Assembly: GCA_018971905.1 (NCBI GenBank)
Contig: JAGWZS010000002.1
Span: forward strand, 1 to 24,188
Direction of reading: 5' to 3'
Length of the DNA stretch: 24,188 bases
Source: Rhodospirillales bacterium
Lineage (GTDB): Bacteria; Pseudomonadota; Alphaproteobacteria; Acetobacterales; Acetobacteraceae
Position 1 is the stretch's first letter. Each line of letters opens with the position of its first letter. The notes under the pieces are model-generated. The model saw only the letters and a list, made by a program, of their open reading frames with translations. It did not search any database and was not told the origin of the DNA. The position numbers and the translations under genes were made by a program. This document shows positions 1 to 11,024 of this stretch, one piece after another.

Positions 1-5
1 GCCAT
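1..5 (-). CDS. tssG: Probable start codon of tssG (rest lies beyond left edge)
   Basis: An ATG on the minus strand occupies bases 5-3, three bases after the tssF stop codon at 9-11, and only five bases of the gene are in the window. In both imp-type and H1-type T6SS loci tssG directly follows tssF, and TssG is the baseplate partner of TssF. The identification is therefore from gene order and spacing, not from protein sequence. No strong ribosome binding site is seen; the upstream bases are the end of tssF, so translational coupling is plausible. Confidence 0.4.
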
Positions 6-8
6 GGG

Positions 9-1829
9 CTAGAGCAGCACCCTGGCCCCGGCCCGAGGTGGAAACCGCACTTCCTCTTCCGGCTTGCCGCGCAGCCGCACAGACGTGCGGACAAAGGAAT
101 TGATGCTGGCGTGCAGGGCGAGAAACCGCGCCAGCACCGCCGCCAGCAGATAAAGCCCCGCGCCTTGATAGGCCCTCTGGTCGAACTCCAGCTCCACATC
201 CAACCCCCGGCAAAACGCGCCCAACCGCGCGCCGGGTACCCGTGCTGTGCCCGGCCTGGCTTTGACGGAAAGCAGCGATTCCACCGCCGCGCGCGTGTCC
301 GCCGTATCCCGCAGGTCGTAGAGGCGCAGAACCTCCTTTAACGCCGCAGCACCCTCCGCCCCGCCGGTGACGGAAAGATGGCCGAGCGAGAGATGCGAAA
401 TCAGCCGCCACGCACCACGCGCCCGGCGCTCCGGCCTCAAGGTTGGCGTGGGCGGGGTAACACAGACCATGGAAGCCACGCCCGTATGGGGCTGCAAGGC
501 CTTCAACGCCGGGCGATTGCCGCCAAAGGGCAGATCCGATGGCAAATCCCGGTTCAGGCACAGCGCCTCCACCGAGAGCACGCTGTCCAGCTTCGCCTCT
601 GGGTCGAATCCCGTGTCGAACAAGGAGATGAAACAATCCGTGCCACCCAGACTGGCCGGGCCATCCCGTCTGGTGACGAGATACGAGCCAGTCTGACCAG
701 ATACCGGCGCGTCATCGCGGCTAAGGCGGTAAAAGGGATTGAAGGGGCGGGTCGTGCTGTCCTGCCTCACCTCCGTGGCACTGTTGACCTGCCAAATCTC
801 CGTAACGCTGGAACGCCGCGCATCCGGCAGCACCCGGTATTCAGTGGTGGTGTGGTCCAGTGCCACCGGCTCGCAGCGTTGCGGAAAAAGATTGACGATG
901 GGCGTACAGCCCAGTGCGAACATATCCGCGTCCACGGTGCGCTCAAGCTCGGACGAGGTGTGGTTGAGATACAGGAAGATCTCAAGCTTGTTGCTCTCCT
1001 GCACCAGGGTTTTCGCCCCCAGCCCGGCAATGTCCAAAAACATGAATTTTTGCGGAAAGGCGAAATATTCGCTGAGCAGGCGGAAGCCTTCAAAGCTACG
1101 GGCGGGCCAGGGCAGCAGCGCTTCCTCCGGCGCGAAGCCCACTTCCTGGATCGCGGTTTTGGGCAGCAATACCGGCGCTATGTCATTCGGCGTATCGGCA
1201 AGCGCCACACCCAGCGTGTGCGCGGCCATCAGCTCATAAAGCCGCAAAGCCGCCGGGCCGCCGCGCAGGAAAAAGCGCAGCTTGTCCATGCCCAGCTGGC
1301 TGAATTTCACCTCCGGGTTCAGCGTGGTAAGCACCAGCCGCAGCACCGCCACCGCGCCATTGGCGAGGTTGTTGACCGGCGCGGTGAAAGGCAGGCCAGT
1401 AAGGCGTGCGGATTCCAGCTTTATGGGCCAGAGGGTGAGCGGGCTGGTGGTGCGGTAACGGCAACTTTGCCCGCGCACGGCCTCTGTCTCCACCTCGAAA
1501 CCCGGTGGAATATCCACCTGCGCGGCGAGGTCCGGCTTGGCCGTAAATTGGGTGACGGCGCAGGAGGGAAATGGCGCCAGATAATGCGGGTAGAGAATCT
1601 CCAGCAGCGTATCGGTGAGCTCCGGAAACTCATCATCCAGCCGCGCCTGAGCGCGAGCGGAGAGAAACGCCACGCCATCCAGCAGCCGCGCCACATGCGG
1701 GTCGTCCACCGCATCCGGGCTCATCCGCAGCCGCCCCGCGATCTTGGGGTGGGCCTGGGCGAATTCCGCCGCAAGTTGGCGGATGGCGGTAAGTTCCTGG
1801 TTGAAATAGGGCAGCAGGGAATCAGCCAA
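9..1829 (-). CDS. tssF: T6SS baseplate subunit TssF (ImpG/VasA)
   Basis: TssF is a cytoplasmic baseplate protein that, with TssG, TssE and TssK, forms the wedges around the VgrG spike. The N-terminus LLPYFNQELTAIRQLAAEF followed by AHPKIAGRLRM is the family hallmark, and the length (about 606 residues) is normal for TssF. I chose the TTG at 1829, giving MADSLLPYF, because a GGAGG sequence sits five bases upstream and it matches usual TssF N-termini. A further in-frame TTG at 1844 would add five residues. The gene overlaps the end of tssE by 8 bases and is followed three bases later by the presumed tssG start, so the genes are probably co-translated. No frameshift or truncation is seen. Confidence 0.95.
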   Translation of the reverse strand: MADSLLPYFNQELTAIRQLAAEFAQAHPKIAGRLRMSPDAVDDPHVARLLDGVAFLSARAQARLDDEFPELTDTLLEILYPHYLAPFPSCAVTQFTAKPDLAAQVDIPPGFEVETEAVRGQSCRYRTTSPLTLWPIKLESARLTGLPFTAPVNNLANGAVAVLRLVLTTLNPEVKFSQLGMDKLRFFLRGGPAALRLYELMAAHTLGVALADTPNDIAPVLLPKTAIQEVGFAPEEALLPWPARSFEGFRLLSEYFAFPQKFMFLDIAGLGAKTLVQESNKLEIFLYLNHTSSELERTVDADMFALGCTPIVNLFPQRCEPVALDHTTTEYRVLPDARRSSVTEIWQVNSATEVRQDSTTRPFNPFYRLSRDDAPVSGQTGSYLVTRRDGPASLGGTDCFISLFDTGFDPEAKLDSVLSVEALCLNRDLPSDLPFGGNRPALKALQPHTGVASMVCVTPPTPTLRPERRARGAWRLISHLSLGHLSVTGGAEGAAALKEVLRLYDLRDTADTRAAVESLLSVKARPGTARVPGARLGAFCRGLDVELEFDQRAYQGAGLYLLAAVLARFLALHASINSFVRTSVRLRGKPEEEVRFPPRAGARVLL

Positions 1830-2367
1830 TCTCGCCTCCGGCAACCGCGATGTCGGTGGTGGCAGCGTTCACCAATGTCTCGAAGCTGATCGGCTCCGGC
1901 GCCGGGTCCGCGTGCAAAAGCGCGTCGATGCGGAAATGCAGCGTGGTGCTGGCGTCTTCCTTGGCGGGCACCAGCTTCACCGCCACCTGCACCAAGCGCG
2001 GCTCAAACTGGCGGATGCTGCGTTCAATTTCCCGGCGCAGCAGCTCCCGCGCGCCATCCTCCTGCATCGCCCCGGCCGTGAAATCCGGCAGGCCGAAGGT
2101 GAAGGAGGAATTGGCCAGTTCCGTAAGGCCCGCGGGCACGGATTCCAGGCGGCGGCGGCCGTTCAGCAGCGCCTCCAAATCCCGCCGCACGGCGCGGCGC
2201 AGCACGCTCAGCGCCTCGGTGGCTGAAAGCGGACGGTCACGCTCCATCTCAGGCGTGTCATCCAGCAAACGGTCCAGCACGGAAAGCTTCACCCGCGCGC
2301 CGGAATCGCGCATCCGGTCGATGAAGAGATTGGCGTTGGCGCCGCGGCTCAGCGTGTCGTCGTTCAT
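1822..2367 (-). CDS. tssE: T6SS baseplate subunit TssE (gp25-like lysozyme-fold)
   Basis: TssE is the homologue of phage T4 gp25, a baseplate component thought to nucleate sheath polymerisation. The 181-residue protein has the expected parts: an N-terminal SVLDRLLDD segment, the helix LRRAVRRDLEALLNGRRR near residues 55-72, the NSSFTFGLPDFT motif, and a C-terminal beta region with IRQFEPRLVQVAVKL and FRIDALL. The family lacks lysozyme catalytic activity, and no such claim is made here. The start ATG overlaps the tagJ stop codon as ATGA (2364-2367), and the 3' end overlaps tssF by 8 bases, so this gene sits in a translationally coupled chain tagJ-tssE-tssF. Length is typical. Confidence 0.93.
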   Translation of the reverse strand: MNDDTLSRGANANLFIDRMRDSGARVKLSVLDRLLDDTPEMERDRPLSATEALSVLRRAVRRDLEALLNGRRRLESVPAGLTELANSSFTFGLPDFTAGAMQEDGARELLRREIERSIRQFEPRLVQVAVKLVPAKEDASTTLHFRIDALLHADPAPEPISFETLVNAATTDIAVAGGEIG

Positions 2368-3170
2368 GCTTCGAGCTGGAAGCTTATGGCGTTGAGTTGC
2401 ATGATGGAGAGATCCTCCTCCCCAGCCAGGAACACGCGCTGGCCGATGCCACGCACCGGGCCCTCGCCCTCGCTCCAGCTTGTCGCGCGGCCAAGGCGGT
2501 GGGCTTCGTCTGGCTCGCCCTCGGCGAAATAGATGGCGGGGATATACACATCACCGTCCGGCCCGGCCTTCACGCTCATCGAGCAGCGGCGCCAGGCGAG
2601 GTCGCGCGGGCGCTTGGGGGGATGGAATTCCATGCTCTCAATGCGCGAGACCGGAATCCAGAAATATTTGCCGGTGGTGGTCAGCGTTTCGATATAGCCG
2701 GGAATGAGATCATCCGCGTCGCGGAAATCATCGAAGGGCTGGCCGTTGACGGTGCCGGACACGCGTGGGCGCAGCGCCTCGGCCTGCGCGACAGCGGCGG
2801 TGGCCTCGGCGAGATTGCCTTCCCGCAGCGCCACCAACGCCTTCAGCGACGCCTGGCCGGTCGGCTCCAGATCGTCCAGCACTTCCGGCACCCTGCCATC
2901 GCGGTAGAGCTGGCGGCGCGCGGTCTCCGCCCGCAGCAGCTGGCGGAATTCGGAAACCACCAAAGCGGCGGAGGGGTCGAGCTGGCCAGCGGCATCCAGA
3001 ATCACGTCCGCGCGTTCCAGATTGCCGGAGAACAGCAGCAACTCGGCCAGCAGCACGCGGCAGCCGAGGTCGGTCGGAGCCTTCTTCACCGCCGCAGTGG
3101 CGGCGGCCAGGGCATCGGCCAGGCGGCCGGCGCGGAACAGATCGGCGGCCTGAAGTTCGGTCTCTACCAT
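2364..3170 (-). CDS. tagJ: TagJ / ImpE accessory protein
   Basis: This 268-residue protein belongs to the ImpE/TagJ (HsiE1) family. The N-terminal half is made of TPR-like helices (for example LFRAGRLADALAAATAAVKK followed by LLAELLLFSGNLERADVILD). The C-terminal half carries the family's FDDFRDADDLIPGYIE and GKYFWIPVSRIESMEF motifs. In Pseudomonas H1-T6SS the homologue binds the sheath protein TssB and the ATPase ClpV, so it acts as an accessory in sheath recycling; it is present only in some T6SS classes. It lies between tssC2 (32-bp gap) and tssE (ATGA overlap). No clear Shine-Dalgarno precedes the ATG at 3170. The order tssC-tagJ-tssE is the usual one. Confidence 0.9.
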   Translation of the reverse strand: MVETELQAADLFRAGRLADALAAATAAVKKAPTDLGCRVLLAELLLFSGNLERADVILDAAGQLDPSAALVVSEFRQLLRAETARRQLYRDGRVPEVLDDLEPTGQASLKALVALREGNLAEATAAVAQAEALRPRVSGTVNGQPFDDFRDADDLIPGYIETLTTTGKYFWIPVSRIESMEFHPPKRPRDLAWRRCSMSVKAGPDGDVYIPAIYFAEGEPDEAHRLGRATSWSEGEGPVRGIGQRVFLAGEEDLSIMQLNAISFQLEA

Positions 3171-3202
3171 GTGCGTAAATCCATTTCAGAAGTTGCTTTC
3201 AG

Positions 3203-4837
3203 TCATTGCTGGCCGGGGGACGCCAGCTCGGTCATCAGCCGGAAAGAGACGGCGACATCGTCCAGCTGAAAATGCGGCTGCAGATGGATGGCGCAGGTGA
3301 ATACGCCAGGTTTGCCGGGTACTTCCTCCACCTGCACGCTGGCATCGCGCAGCGGGTAGCGGGCCATGGTATCGAGCCCGGCGGAGGTGTTGGCGTTGGT
3401 GTAGCGCATCAGCCAGTCATGCAGGCGGCGCTGCACTTCCGGCGCGGTCTTGAAGGCACCGGTCATGTCCCGTCCCATGATCTTCACATAATGGGCGAAA
3501 CGGGAGACGCAGATAACGCTGTTGAACTGCGCCGAAAGCCGGGCATTGGCGGCGGCGGAAGCGCCGTTGGGGCCGGCATAATGGGTGGTTGGGGTTTGCA
3601 GGCTGCGCGCAGCGCCGATCAGCGCCTCCCCGCCATAAGGCAGGGCGCAAATGGGCAGCAACCCGGCGGCGACCAGGGCGCGCTCCTGCCGGTCAGTCAG
3701 CATCACATCCGGCGCCGGGCGCCCAAAGCCATCCGCGGGGTCAGTGGAGAACCACGGCTCTGGCAGATCCTCGATCACGCCGCCGCCCAGCCGGTCGATA
3801 TCATAGCCGCGAATATCGGCGGGCCAGGAATAAGCCTCGAAAGCACGCAGCACACAGGCGGCGACGAGATAGCCCGCCGTGCTGGTCACACGCCCGGTGC
3901 CGTCCCGCATCCGCTCCTGATAGCGGAAGCCACGATGGCGAGAGAGATTTTCTTCCCAGGGCAGGCGCATCAGCAAACGCGGCAGCGTGACAGCGAGGAA
4001 ACGGGAATCCTCCAGCGTGCCCAGGCGCTTCCAGCGCTGATACTCCGCCGCCGCCATGCTGGAGGCAGGGTCTGCGACGCCGCTGAGTTCTGAGAATTCA
4101 TCCACGCCGAACAAAGCGGGGGCGGCGCCGATAACCAGCGGCGCGAAGGCGGCGGCGGCCACGGCGGCGAGGGCGGAAAGTGCTGTGACATCATCGGTGG
4201 TGGCGCCGGGGCCAGGGCGGTGGCGCACCTCGTAATCCGCCACCAGCAAGCCGTATGGCTCGCCGCCGGCGATGCCGAATTCATCCTCGTAAATGCGGCG
4301 GAACAGCTGGCTCTGGTCGAACTCGGCGGCGCGTTCGAGGTCACGGCAGATTTCGGCCCAGGAGGCGGAGAGTACGCGCAGCTTCACCCGGCCCGAGAGC
4401 GGCAGACGCGAAGCCAGCCAAGCGAGGCCGCGCCAGCTTCCTTCCAGCCTGCGCAGGCGTGGATGGTGCAGAATTTCGTCGAGCTGGCGGGCGATCATCG
4501 CATCCAGCCGGGCGATGTCATGATCCAGCAGGGCCAAGAGGGCGGCGCGATCGTGGATCAGGGCTTTGGCATCGGCGCCAAACCAGGTGGTGAGGGTGGA
4601 GCTTTGGCCCGACAGCATCTCCGCGAGGCGTGTGGCGGCCTGCGCATGGGCGGCACCAAAAAACGCCCCGGCCAGCACGGCATCGCGCAGGGGCGGCGGT
4701 GCTGGTTCCGGAACCGGCTCGGGCGTCACAGCCTGAGGCGCGGGTTCTGACTGTGGCTCAGGCGCAGGAGACTGCGGGAGAACCCGGCTGGGCCTCCAGA
4801 CGATGGTCGCGTCCGGATCTTCCTCGTCTCCCGCCAT
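3203..4837 (-). CDS. tssC2: Second TssC-like sheath protein (TssC2, ImpD-type)
   Basis: This is a 544-residue paralogue of the sheath large subunit TssC/VipB, beside the first tssC. It keeps core motifs ([58 protein letters not shown] near the C-terminus). It differs by an N-terminal extension of about 55 residues that is rich in Pro and Glu/Gln (residues 18-50) and by sequence divergence in the middle. Rhizobium/Agrobacterium imp loci also carry two tandem tssC-like genes in this order, so the arrangement is known; the special role of the second copy is uncertain (sheath variant, cap or initiation form). The start ATG has a strong GAGGAG ribosome site directly after an intercistronic hairpin. 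The reading frame is intact, so it is probably functional. Confidence 0.92.
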   Translation of the reverse strand: MAGDEEDPDATIVWRPSRVLPQSPAPEPQSEPAPQAVTPEPVPEPAPPPLRDAVLAGAFFGAAHAQAATRLAEMLSGQSSTLTTWFGADAKALIHDRAALLALLDHDIARLDAMIARQLDEILHHPRLRRLEGSWRGLAWLASRLPLSGRVKLRVLSASWAEICRDLERAAEFDQSQLFRRIYEDEFGIAGGEPYGLLVADYEVRHRPGPGATTDDVTALSALAAVAAAAFAPLVIGAAPALFGVDEFSELSGVADPASSMAAAEYQRWKRLGTLEDSRFLAVTLPRLLMRLPWEENLSRHRGFRYQERMRDGTGRVTSTAGYLVAACVLRAFEAYSWPADIRGYDIDRLGGGVIEDLPEPWFSTDPADGFGRPAPDVMLTDRQERALVAAGLLPICALPYGGEALIGAARSLQTPTTHYAGPNGASAAANARLSAQFNSVICVSRFAHYVKIMGRDMTGAFKTAPEVQRRLHDWLMRYTNANTSAGLDTMARYPLRDASVQVEEVPGKPGVFTCAIHLQPHFQLDDVAVSFRLMTELASPGQQ

Positions 4838-4850
4838 GAAGTCTCCTCAG

Positions 4851-4879
4851 CCGCCGCGCCATAATAAACAGCGCGGCGG
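4851..4879 (-). repeat. Intercistronic hairpin between tssC1 and tssC2
   Basis: Perfect 9-bp GC-only arms (CCGCCGCGC at 4851-4859 and GCGCGGCGG at 4871-4879) flank an 11-base AT-rich loop. The hairpin fills most of the 52-bp gap between the tssC1 stop (4890) and the tssC2 ribosome binding site (4843-4848, minus strand). No T-run follows on the transcribed strand, so it does not look like a classical intrinsic terminator. A role in mRNA stability or in lowering tssC2 expression relative to tssC1 is an inference. Confidence 0.65.
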
Positions 4880-4889
4880 GCATGGATGA

Positions 4890-6380
4890 TCAGGCCTTCT
4901 GCGGAATGCGGGCGACCATGCGCATGCTGGTCGTCAGCTCTTCCATCTGCAGCCAGGGGCGCAGATAGGCCACGGCGTTGTAAGACCCCGGCTTGCCCGG
5001 AATTTCCTTCACCTCGACCTTGGCCTCGCGCAGCGGATATTTCGCCTTGGTCTCCGGCCCGGCATCCGGGTTGTCGGAAACATAGTTGGTGATCCAGCGG
5101 TTCAGCCAGCGCTCGCACTCATTGGCTTCCATGAAGCTGCCGATCTTGTCGCGCGCCATCACCTTCAGGAAATGCGCGAACCGGCCGGTGGCCATGATGT
5201 AGGGCAGACGCGCGGAGATGGCGGCGTTGGCCGTCGCGTCCGGGCGATCGTATTTCTTTGGCTTCTGCACCGTCTGGCCGCCGAAGAACACCGCGTAGTC
5301 CGTGTTTTTATAGTGGCAGAGCGGCAGGAAACCGAGATTGGACAGTTCGAATTCGCGCCGGTCGGTGATGCCGACCTCAGTGGGGCATTTGCCGTCCATG
5401 TCCCCGTCGTCTGACTGGAAGATATGGGTGGGCAGGTTTTCCACCTTGCCGCCGCCCTCAGCGCCGCGAATGGCAACGCAGAAGCCGGATTCCGCAAAAG
5501 AGGTCGTCATCCGCACGCCCATCGCATAGGCGGCATTCATCCAGCAATAATCCTTGTGGTTCAGCGCCTGGGCAGCACCCGTGGCATCGTAAGGCGCTTC
5601 CTCGTAAGAGAACTCCTCCACCGGCTTGGTGGCGGCGCCGTAAGGCACGCGCGCCAGCACGCGGGGCATCACCAGCGACACGAAACGCGCATCCTCGGTG
5701 TCCCGGAAGCCGCGCCACTTGGTGTATTCCGCCGTGTCGAAAATTTTCGCGAGGTCGCGCGGCTTGGTCAGTTCGGTCCAGTCGTCGAAACCAAACATGC
5801 CCGCTCCAGCGGCGGAGATGAACGGCGCGAAAGAGGCGGCGGCGACGTTGGAGACAAGGCGGAGCGATTCGATATCGTCCGGATGGTTCGTCCATTCATA
5901 ATCGCCGATCAACGCGCCATAAGGCTCGCCACCCGGGGTGCCGAACTCGTTCTCGTAGATTTTCTTGAAGAGCTGGCTCTGGTCGAACTCCACCGCTTTG
6001 GTCAGGTCGCGGTTCAACTCACGCTTGGTCATGTTCAACACGCGGATTTTCAGGTTGGTGCCTGTTTCCGAATTCATCACCAGATGGTGCAGGCCGCGCC
6101 AGCTGCCTTCCAGCTTGGTGAATTTTTCATGATGCATGATCGCGTTCAGCTGCTTCGACATTTTCTGGTCGATGGCGGCAATGGCCTTGTCGATCGTGCG
6201 GGTCAGGTTCTTGTCGAACGTGACGGTGCCGGCCAAAGCCTGCTCGATCAGGTTCTTGACGAGATCCTGCGCGCGGTCGGGCTCGGTCTGCTTGGTCGCG
6301 GTCACAACCTGGTCGAGAAAGCTCAACCCTTCACTGGTGGCGCCGCCCGCGCCTTGCGGGCTGGTTTGGGTACCGGACAT
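4890..6380 (-). CDS. tssC: T6SS contractile sheath large subunit TssC (VipB)
   Basis: TssC pairs with TssB to build the cytoplasmic contractile sheath around the Hcp tube. At 496 residues it has the standard length. Clear family motifs are [20 protein letters not shown] (about residues 83-102), [57 protein letters not shown] and the C-terminal [18 protein letters not shown]. The gene starts three bases after the tssB stop, with its GGAGGG ribosome site inside the tssB end, which is the usual coupled tssBC pair. It is more typical of the family than its downstream paralogue, so it is probably the main sheath subunit. Confidence 0.96.
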   Translation of the reverse strand: MSGTQTSPQGAGGATSEGLSFLDQVVTATKQTEPDRAQDLVKNLIEQALAGTVTFDKNLTRTIDKAIAAIDQKMSKQLNAIMHHEKFTKLEGSWRGLHHLVMNSETGTNLKIRVLNMTKRELNRDLTKAVEFDQSQLFKKIYENEFGTPGGEPYGALIGDYEWTNHPDDIESLRLVSNVAAASFAPFISAAGAGMFGFDDWTELTKPRDLAKIFDTAEYTKWRGFRDTEDARFVSLVMPRVLARVPYGAATKPVEEFSYEEAPYDATGAAQALNHKDYCWMNAAYAMGVRMTTSFAESGFCVAIRGAEGGGKVENLPTHIFQSDDGDMDGKCPTEVGITDRREFELSNLGFLPLCHYKNTDYAVFFGGQTVQKPKKYDRPDATANAAISARLPYIMATGRFAHFLKVMARDKIGSFMEANECERWLNRWITNYVSDNPDAGPETKAKYPLREAKVEVKEIPGKPGSYNAVAYLRPWLQMEELTTSMRMVARIPQKA

Positions 6381-6383
6381 GGA

Positions 6384-6893
6384 TCAGCCCTCCTTCTTGT
6401 CTAGGCCAAGCTGGCTGGAAAGCCCCTTCAGCTCGGCATCGTTCTGCAACACCTGCTCCAGCAGGCTTTCCAGCTCTTCGGAGCGGTCCGCCTTGCTCAG
6501 CAGATCCCGCAGCTTGTTGCGGGTTTCCAGAAGGGATTTCAGTGCCGGGACCTGATCCACCACGCGGGCGGGGTCGAAATCATCCATCGAGTTGAACTTC
6601 AGGTTCACAGCCATTTCGCTGCCATCGTCGGCCAGCGTGTTCTCAACCTTCATGTTCAGCCCCGGAGACATGCGGGCCATGATGTCATTGAAATTGTCTC
6701 GGTCGATCTGCGTGAACTTACGCTCTGTCATCGGCCGCAGGGGCTGGGTGGGATCGCCCGAGAAATCGCCCATCACGCCCATGACAAAGGGCAACTCGCG
6801 CTGGATCTCCGCGCCGTCGGTCTCGACGTCGTAAGTAATGTGAACACGCGGTTTGCGGACCCGGTTCAGTTTGCTGTGTACGCTGCCACTCAT
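6384..6893 (-). CDS. tssB: T6SS contractile sheath small subunit TssB (VipA)
   Basis: TssB is the small sheath subunit that interlocks with TssC. The 169-residue length is typical. Recognisable stretches are the N-terminal [34 protein letters not shown] at about residues 34-47, [20 protein letters not shown], and a charged C-terminal helix containing [21 protein letters not shown]. The ATG at 6893 is preceded by GGGAG about nine bases upstream. It is followed immediately by tssC1. A 114-bp gap (6894-7007) separates it from tssA and contains no convincing gene or terminator. Confidence 0.96.
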   Translation of the reverse strand: MSGSVHSKLNRVRKPRVHITYDVETDGAEIQRELPFVMGVMGDFSGDPTQPLRPMTERKFTQIDRDNFNDIMARMSPGLNMKVENTLADDGSEMAVNLKFNSMDDFDPARVVDQVPALKSLLETRNKLRDLLSKADRSEELESLLEQVLQNDAELKGLSSQLGLDKKEG

Positions 6894-7007
6894 GTCTTAG
6901 GTCTCCCGAAAGGCTTGCGGTTCATTACAATACGGAACGGTCGGCGATGGCTTTGCTTTCCTCCGGATCATCTGCGGCCGCGCTGGATGATGAAACTAAC
7001 TGCCCGT

Positions 7008-8117
7008 TTATCCCTCGGTTTTCAGGCCAAGGCTGTTAAGAATGCTGTTCCGCACCTGATCGTCCCGCACCAGTTCGGCAATGAGCTCAGGCCATGTGAG
7101 TCGGCCGCGGCGGATTGCCTCGTCGATTGTGTAGGCCAGGGGCGATTGCGGTTCCGTCCGGCGGAAATACTCGGCGATTTCGCCCAGGGTTGCAAGAGCA
7201 TCCTCCCGGCTGGCCAGGCGTTTTGGCTGGCCAGGCGGGGCCTCGCGCCCGCCTTCTGCTGGGCTAACCGCGTCAACCTCACCCTCTGGCGGCACGGCCG
7301 CTGCTTCCGCCGGCGCATAGCGCGCCACAAACTCGCCAACAAGCGCCAGCGTTTCGGCGATGCGTCCGGTTGGCGGCGCGTCCCGCCCAGCCAGGCGGTC
7401 GAATATTTCACCCATGGCCGACCAGGCCGTGCGCGCGGCCTCCAAGTTGCGGCGCAGCAGAATATAGCCACCCGGCGGCGCGGCACGCGCGGCAGCCAGC
7501 ATCGCATCATACGGCACCACACCCGCGGCAATCCGGGCTTCCACGCGCTTCTGATCGGCAATGGCCGCAAGCTCGGCCGATTGCTGATACTGAAACAGCA
7601 TCACCGTTTCGCCGTTGGCATCCCTGAACAAGGGCAGCTTCTGCAGGGGCTGGCTCAGCGTGCCGTCTCCACCTTCGCCATTCAGCCCGGTCACTGGTGC
7701 CACGCGGGTTTCCATGCCGTCTTCATCTGGCAGCGGGAACAGATTGTCCCAATAACGTTCCGCGAGGCCGCCCAGAAGGCTGGCGCCAAAAGCCAGACCA
7801 GCCAGCCCGTCGCTGCGCACCAGCGCCTCGGTCAGCCAGGCGGCGGCTTCCAGATCCTTGGCTTTTTGGCTCAATATTTCCACAGCCAGGGCGCGCACGC
7901 TACGCCAGCCCTCGGGCGAGGCAACTTCGCCCGGATTGGCATCGGCGGCGCGCTCGGCGGCGCGGGCATCGGCTCTGGCGTCGCGTAACCTGAAATAAAG
8001 AGATGTGGGTGAAAAATCCTCACGAACATCGGCGCCCACGGGGTTATCCTCGCTGATCGGCGCCAGCAGGTCTTCAAGGTCCAAGCCTTCAACAGCCATG
8101 CTTTCTGCTCTCCCCAT
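7008..8117 (-). CDS. tssA: T6SS assembly protein TssA (ImpA family)
   Basis: TssA primes tube/sheath polymerisation and, in several systems, caps the distal end of the growing sheath. The 369-residue protein has the ImpA N-terminal domain at the start (DLEDLLAPISEDNPVGADVR, SPEGWRSVRALAVEILSQKAKDLEAAAWL split over residues about 67-96) and ends with EYFRRTEPQSPLAYTIDEAI followed by LTWPELIAEL, typical of the shorter TssA class. Two starts are possible: the ATG at 8117, and an ATG at 8099 giving MAVEGLDLEDLLAP with GGGGAG about ten bases upstream. The second fits the family slightly better. It is the first gene of the leftward operon, divergent from clpV. Confidence 0.93.
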   Translation of the reverse strand: MGRAESMAVEGLDLEDLLAPISEDNPVGADVREDFSPTSLYFRLRDARADARAAERAADANPGEVASPEGWRSVRALAVEILSQKAKDLEAAAWLTEALVRSDGLAGLAFGASLLGGLAERYWDNLFPLPDEDGMETRVAPVTGLNGEGGDGTLSQPLQKLPLFRDANGETVMLFQYQQSAELAAIADQKRVEARIAAGVVPYDAMLAAARAAPPGGYILLRRNLEAARTAWSAMGEIFDRLAGRDAPPTGRIAETLALVGEFVARYAPAEAAAVPPEGEVDAVSPAEGGREAPPGQPKRLASREDALATLGEIAEYFRRTEPQSPLAYTIDEAIRRGRLTWPELIAELVRDDQVRNSILNSLGLKTEG

Positions 8118-8204
8118 TGATTTGCTCTCGAACCAGATAACCGGCTTGTTACGTATTGGTCATTTTAGTCCGGCGTGGCAACCGGCAAAGCCTCGCTTGT
8201 ATTA

Positions 8205-8220
8205 GCTGGACATTACCAGC
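8205..8220. repeat. Inverted repeat, possible operator for tssA promoter
   Basis: Perfect 5-bp arms GCTGG and CCAGC flank the six bases ACATTA. The element fills the 17-base spacer between a weak minus-strand -35 (TTGAGT) and -10 (TAATAC), where a bound regulator would block RNA polymerase. Overlapping outer arms TTAGCT (8202-8207) and AGCTAA (8227-8232) form a second, wider inverted repeat. A regulatory role is inference. Confidence 0.35.
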
Positions 8221-8247
8221 AACTCAAGCTAACGAAATGCGCCAAAA

Positions 8248-8269
8248 TCAGCGCGCCAGAAGGCGCTGA
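8248..8269. repeat. Inverted repeat in the tssA-clpV spacer
   Basis: Perfect 7-bp arms TCAGCGC and GCGCTGA flank an 8-base loop. Read on the minus strand the hairpin is followed by TTTT, which resembles a short intrinsic terminator, but no minus-strand gene lies upstream of it except the antisense of clpV. It could be an operator, a leader structure or a guard against read-through. Nearby at 8298-8305 is the 8-bp palindrome GTAATTAC. Confidence 0.4.
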
Positions 8270-8355
8270 AATTATGTTCAGGGTGTGTCTGGTGGTGGTA
8301 ATTACTCTCCGGTAAATGCCACGTTTGACGCAAGACGTTCTATAGGGGGAAAGCC

Positions 8356-10992
<2,637 letters not shown>

Positions 10993-11024
10993 CGAGTTTC
11001 ACTTTCCACAACAGGAGCAGGAAC

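Larger units (their letters stand above)
8118..8355. promoter_or_regulatory. Divergent promoter region between tssA and clpV
   Basis: This 238-bp non-coding spacer must carry the promoters for both the leftward tssA-tssG operon and the rightward clpV-hcp operon. It is clearly AT-richer than its flanks. On the minus strand TTGAGT (8227-8222) is separated by exactly 17 bases from TAATAC (8204-8199), a weak sigma70-like pair. A better -10 (TAAAAT, 8167-8162) has TTGCCG 15 bases upstream. Inverted repeats lie at 8205-8220, 8248-8269 and 8298-8305. On the plus strand no convincing -35/-10 pair was found. The promoter assignments are weak; the region's role is inferred from gene orientation. Confidence 0.55.

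Noticed and set aside
378..1889. Plus-strand open frame (503 codons) opposite tssF
   Set aside because: It is antisense to a clear TssF and the start of its operon partner; the Arg/Gln/His-rich translation looks like a shadow frame.
3164..3184. Mini-ORF of six codons overlapping the tagJ start
   Set aside because: Unlike the tssK leader it lacks a ribosome site, and its stop falls inside tagJ without a coupling overlap at the start codon; likely chance.
5424..6404. Plus-strand open frame (326 codons) opposite tssC1
   Set aside because: It is antisense to a well conserved sheath gene, with no recognisable domain and no convincing ribosome site.
6894..7007. Possible 24-codon ORF and promoter in the tssA-tssB gap
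   Set aside because: The ORF has no ribosome site in place and no recognisable product; a TGTAAT -10-like element lacks a matching -35.
8168..8190. TGGCAA-N4-CAAAGC in the tssA-clpV spacer as a sigma54 promoter
   Set aside because: The second half does not match the TTGC core of the -12 element.
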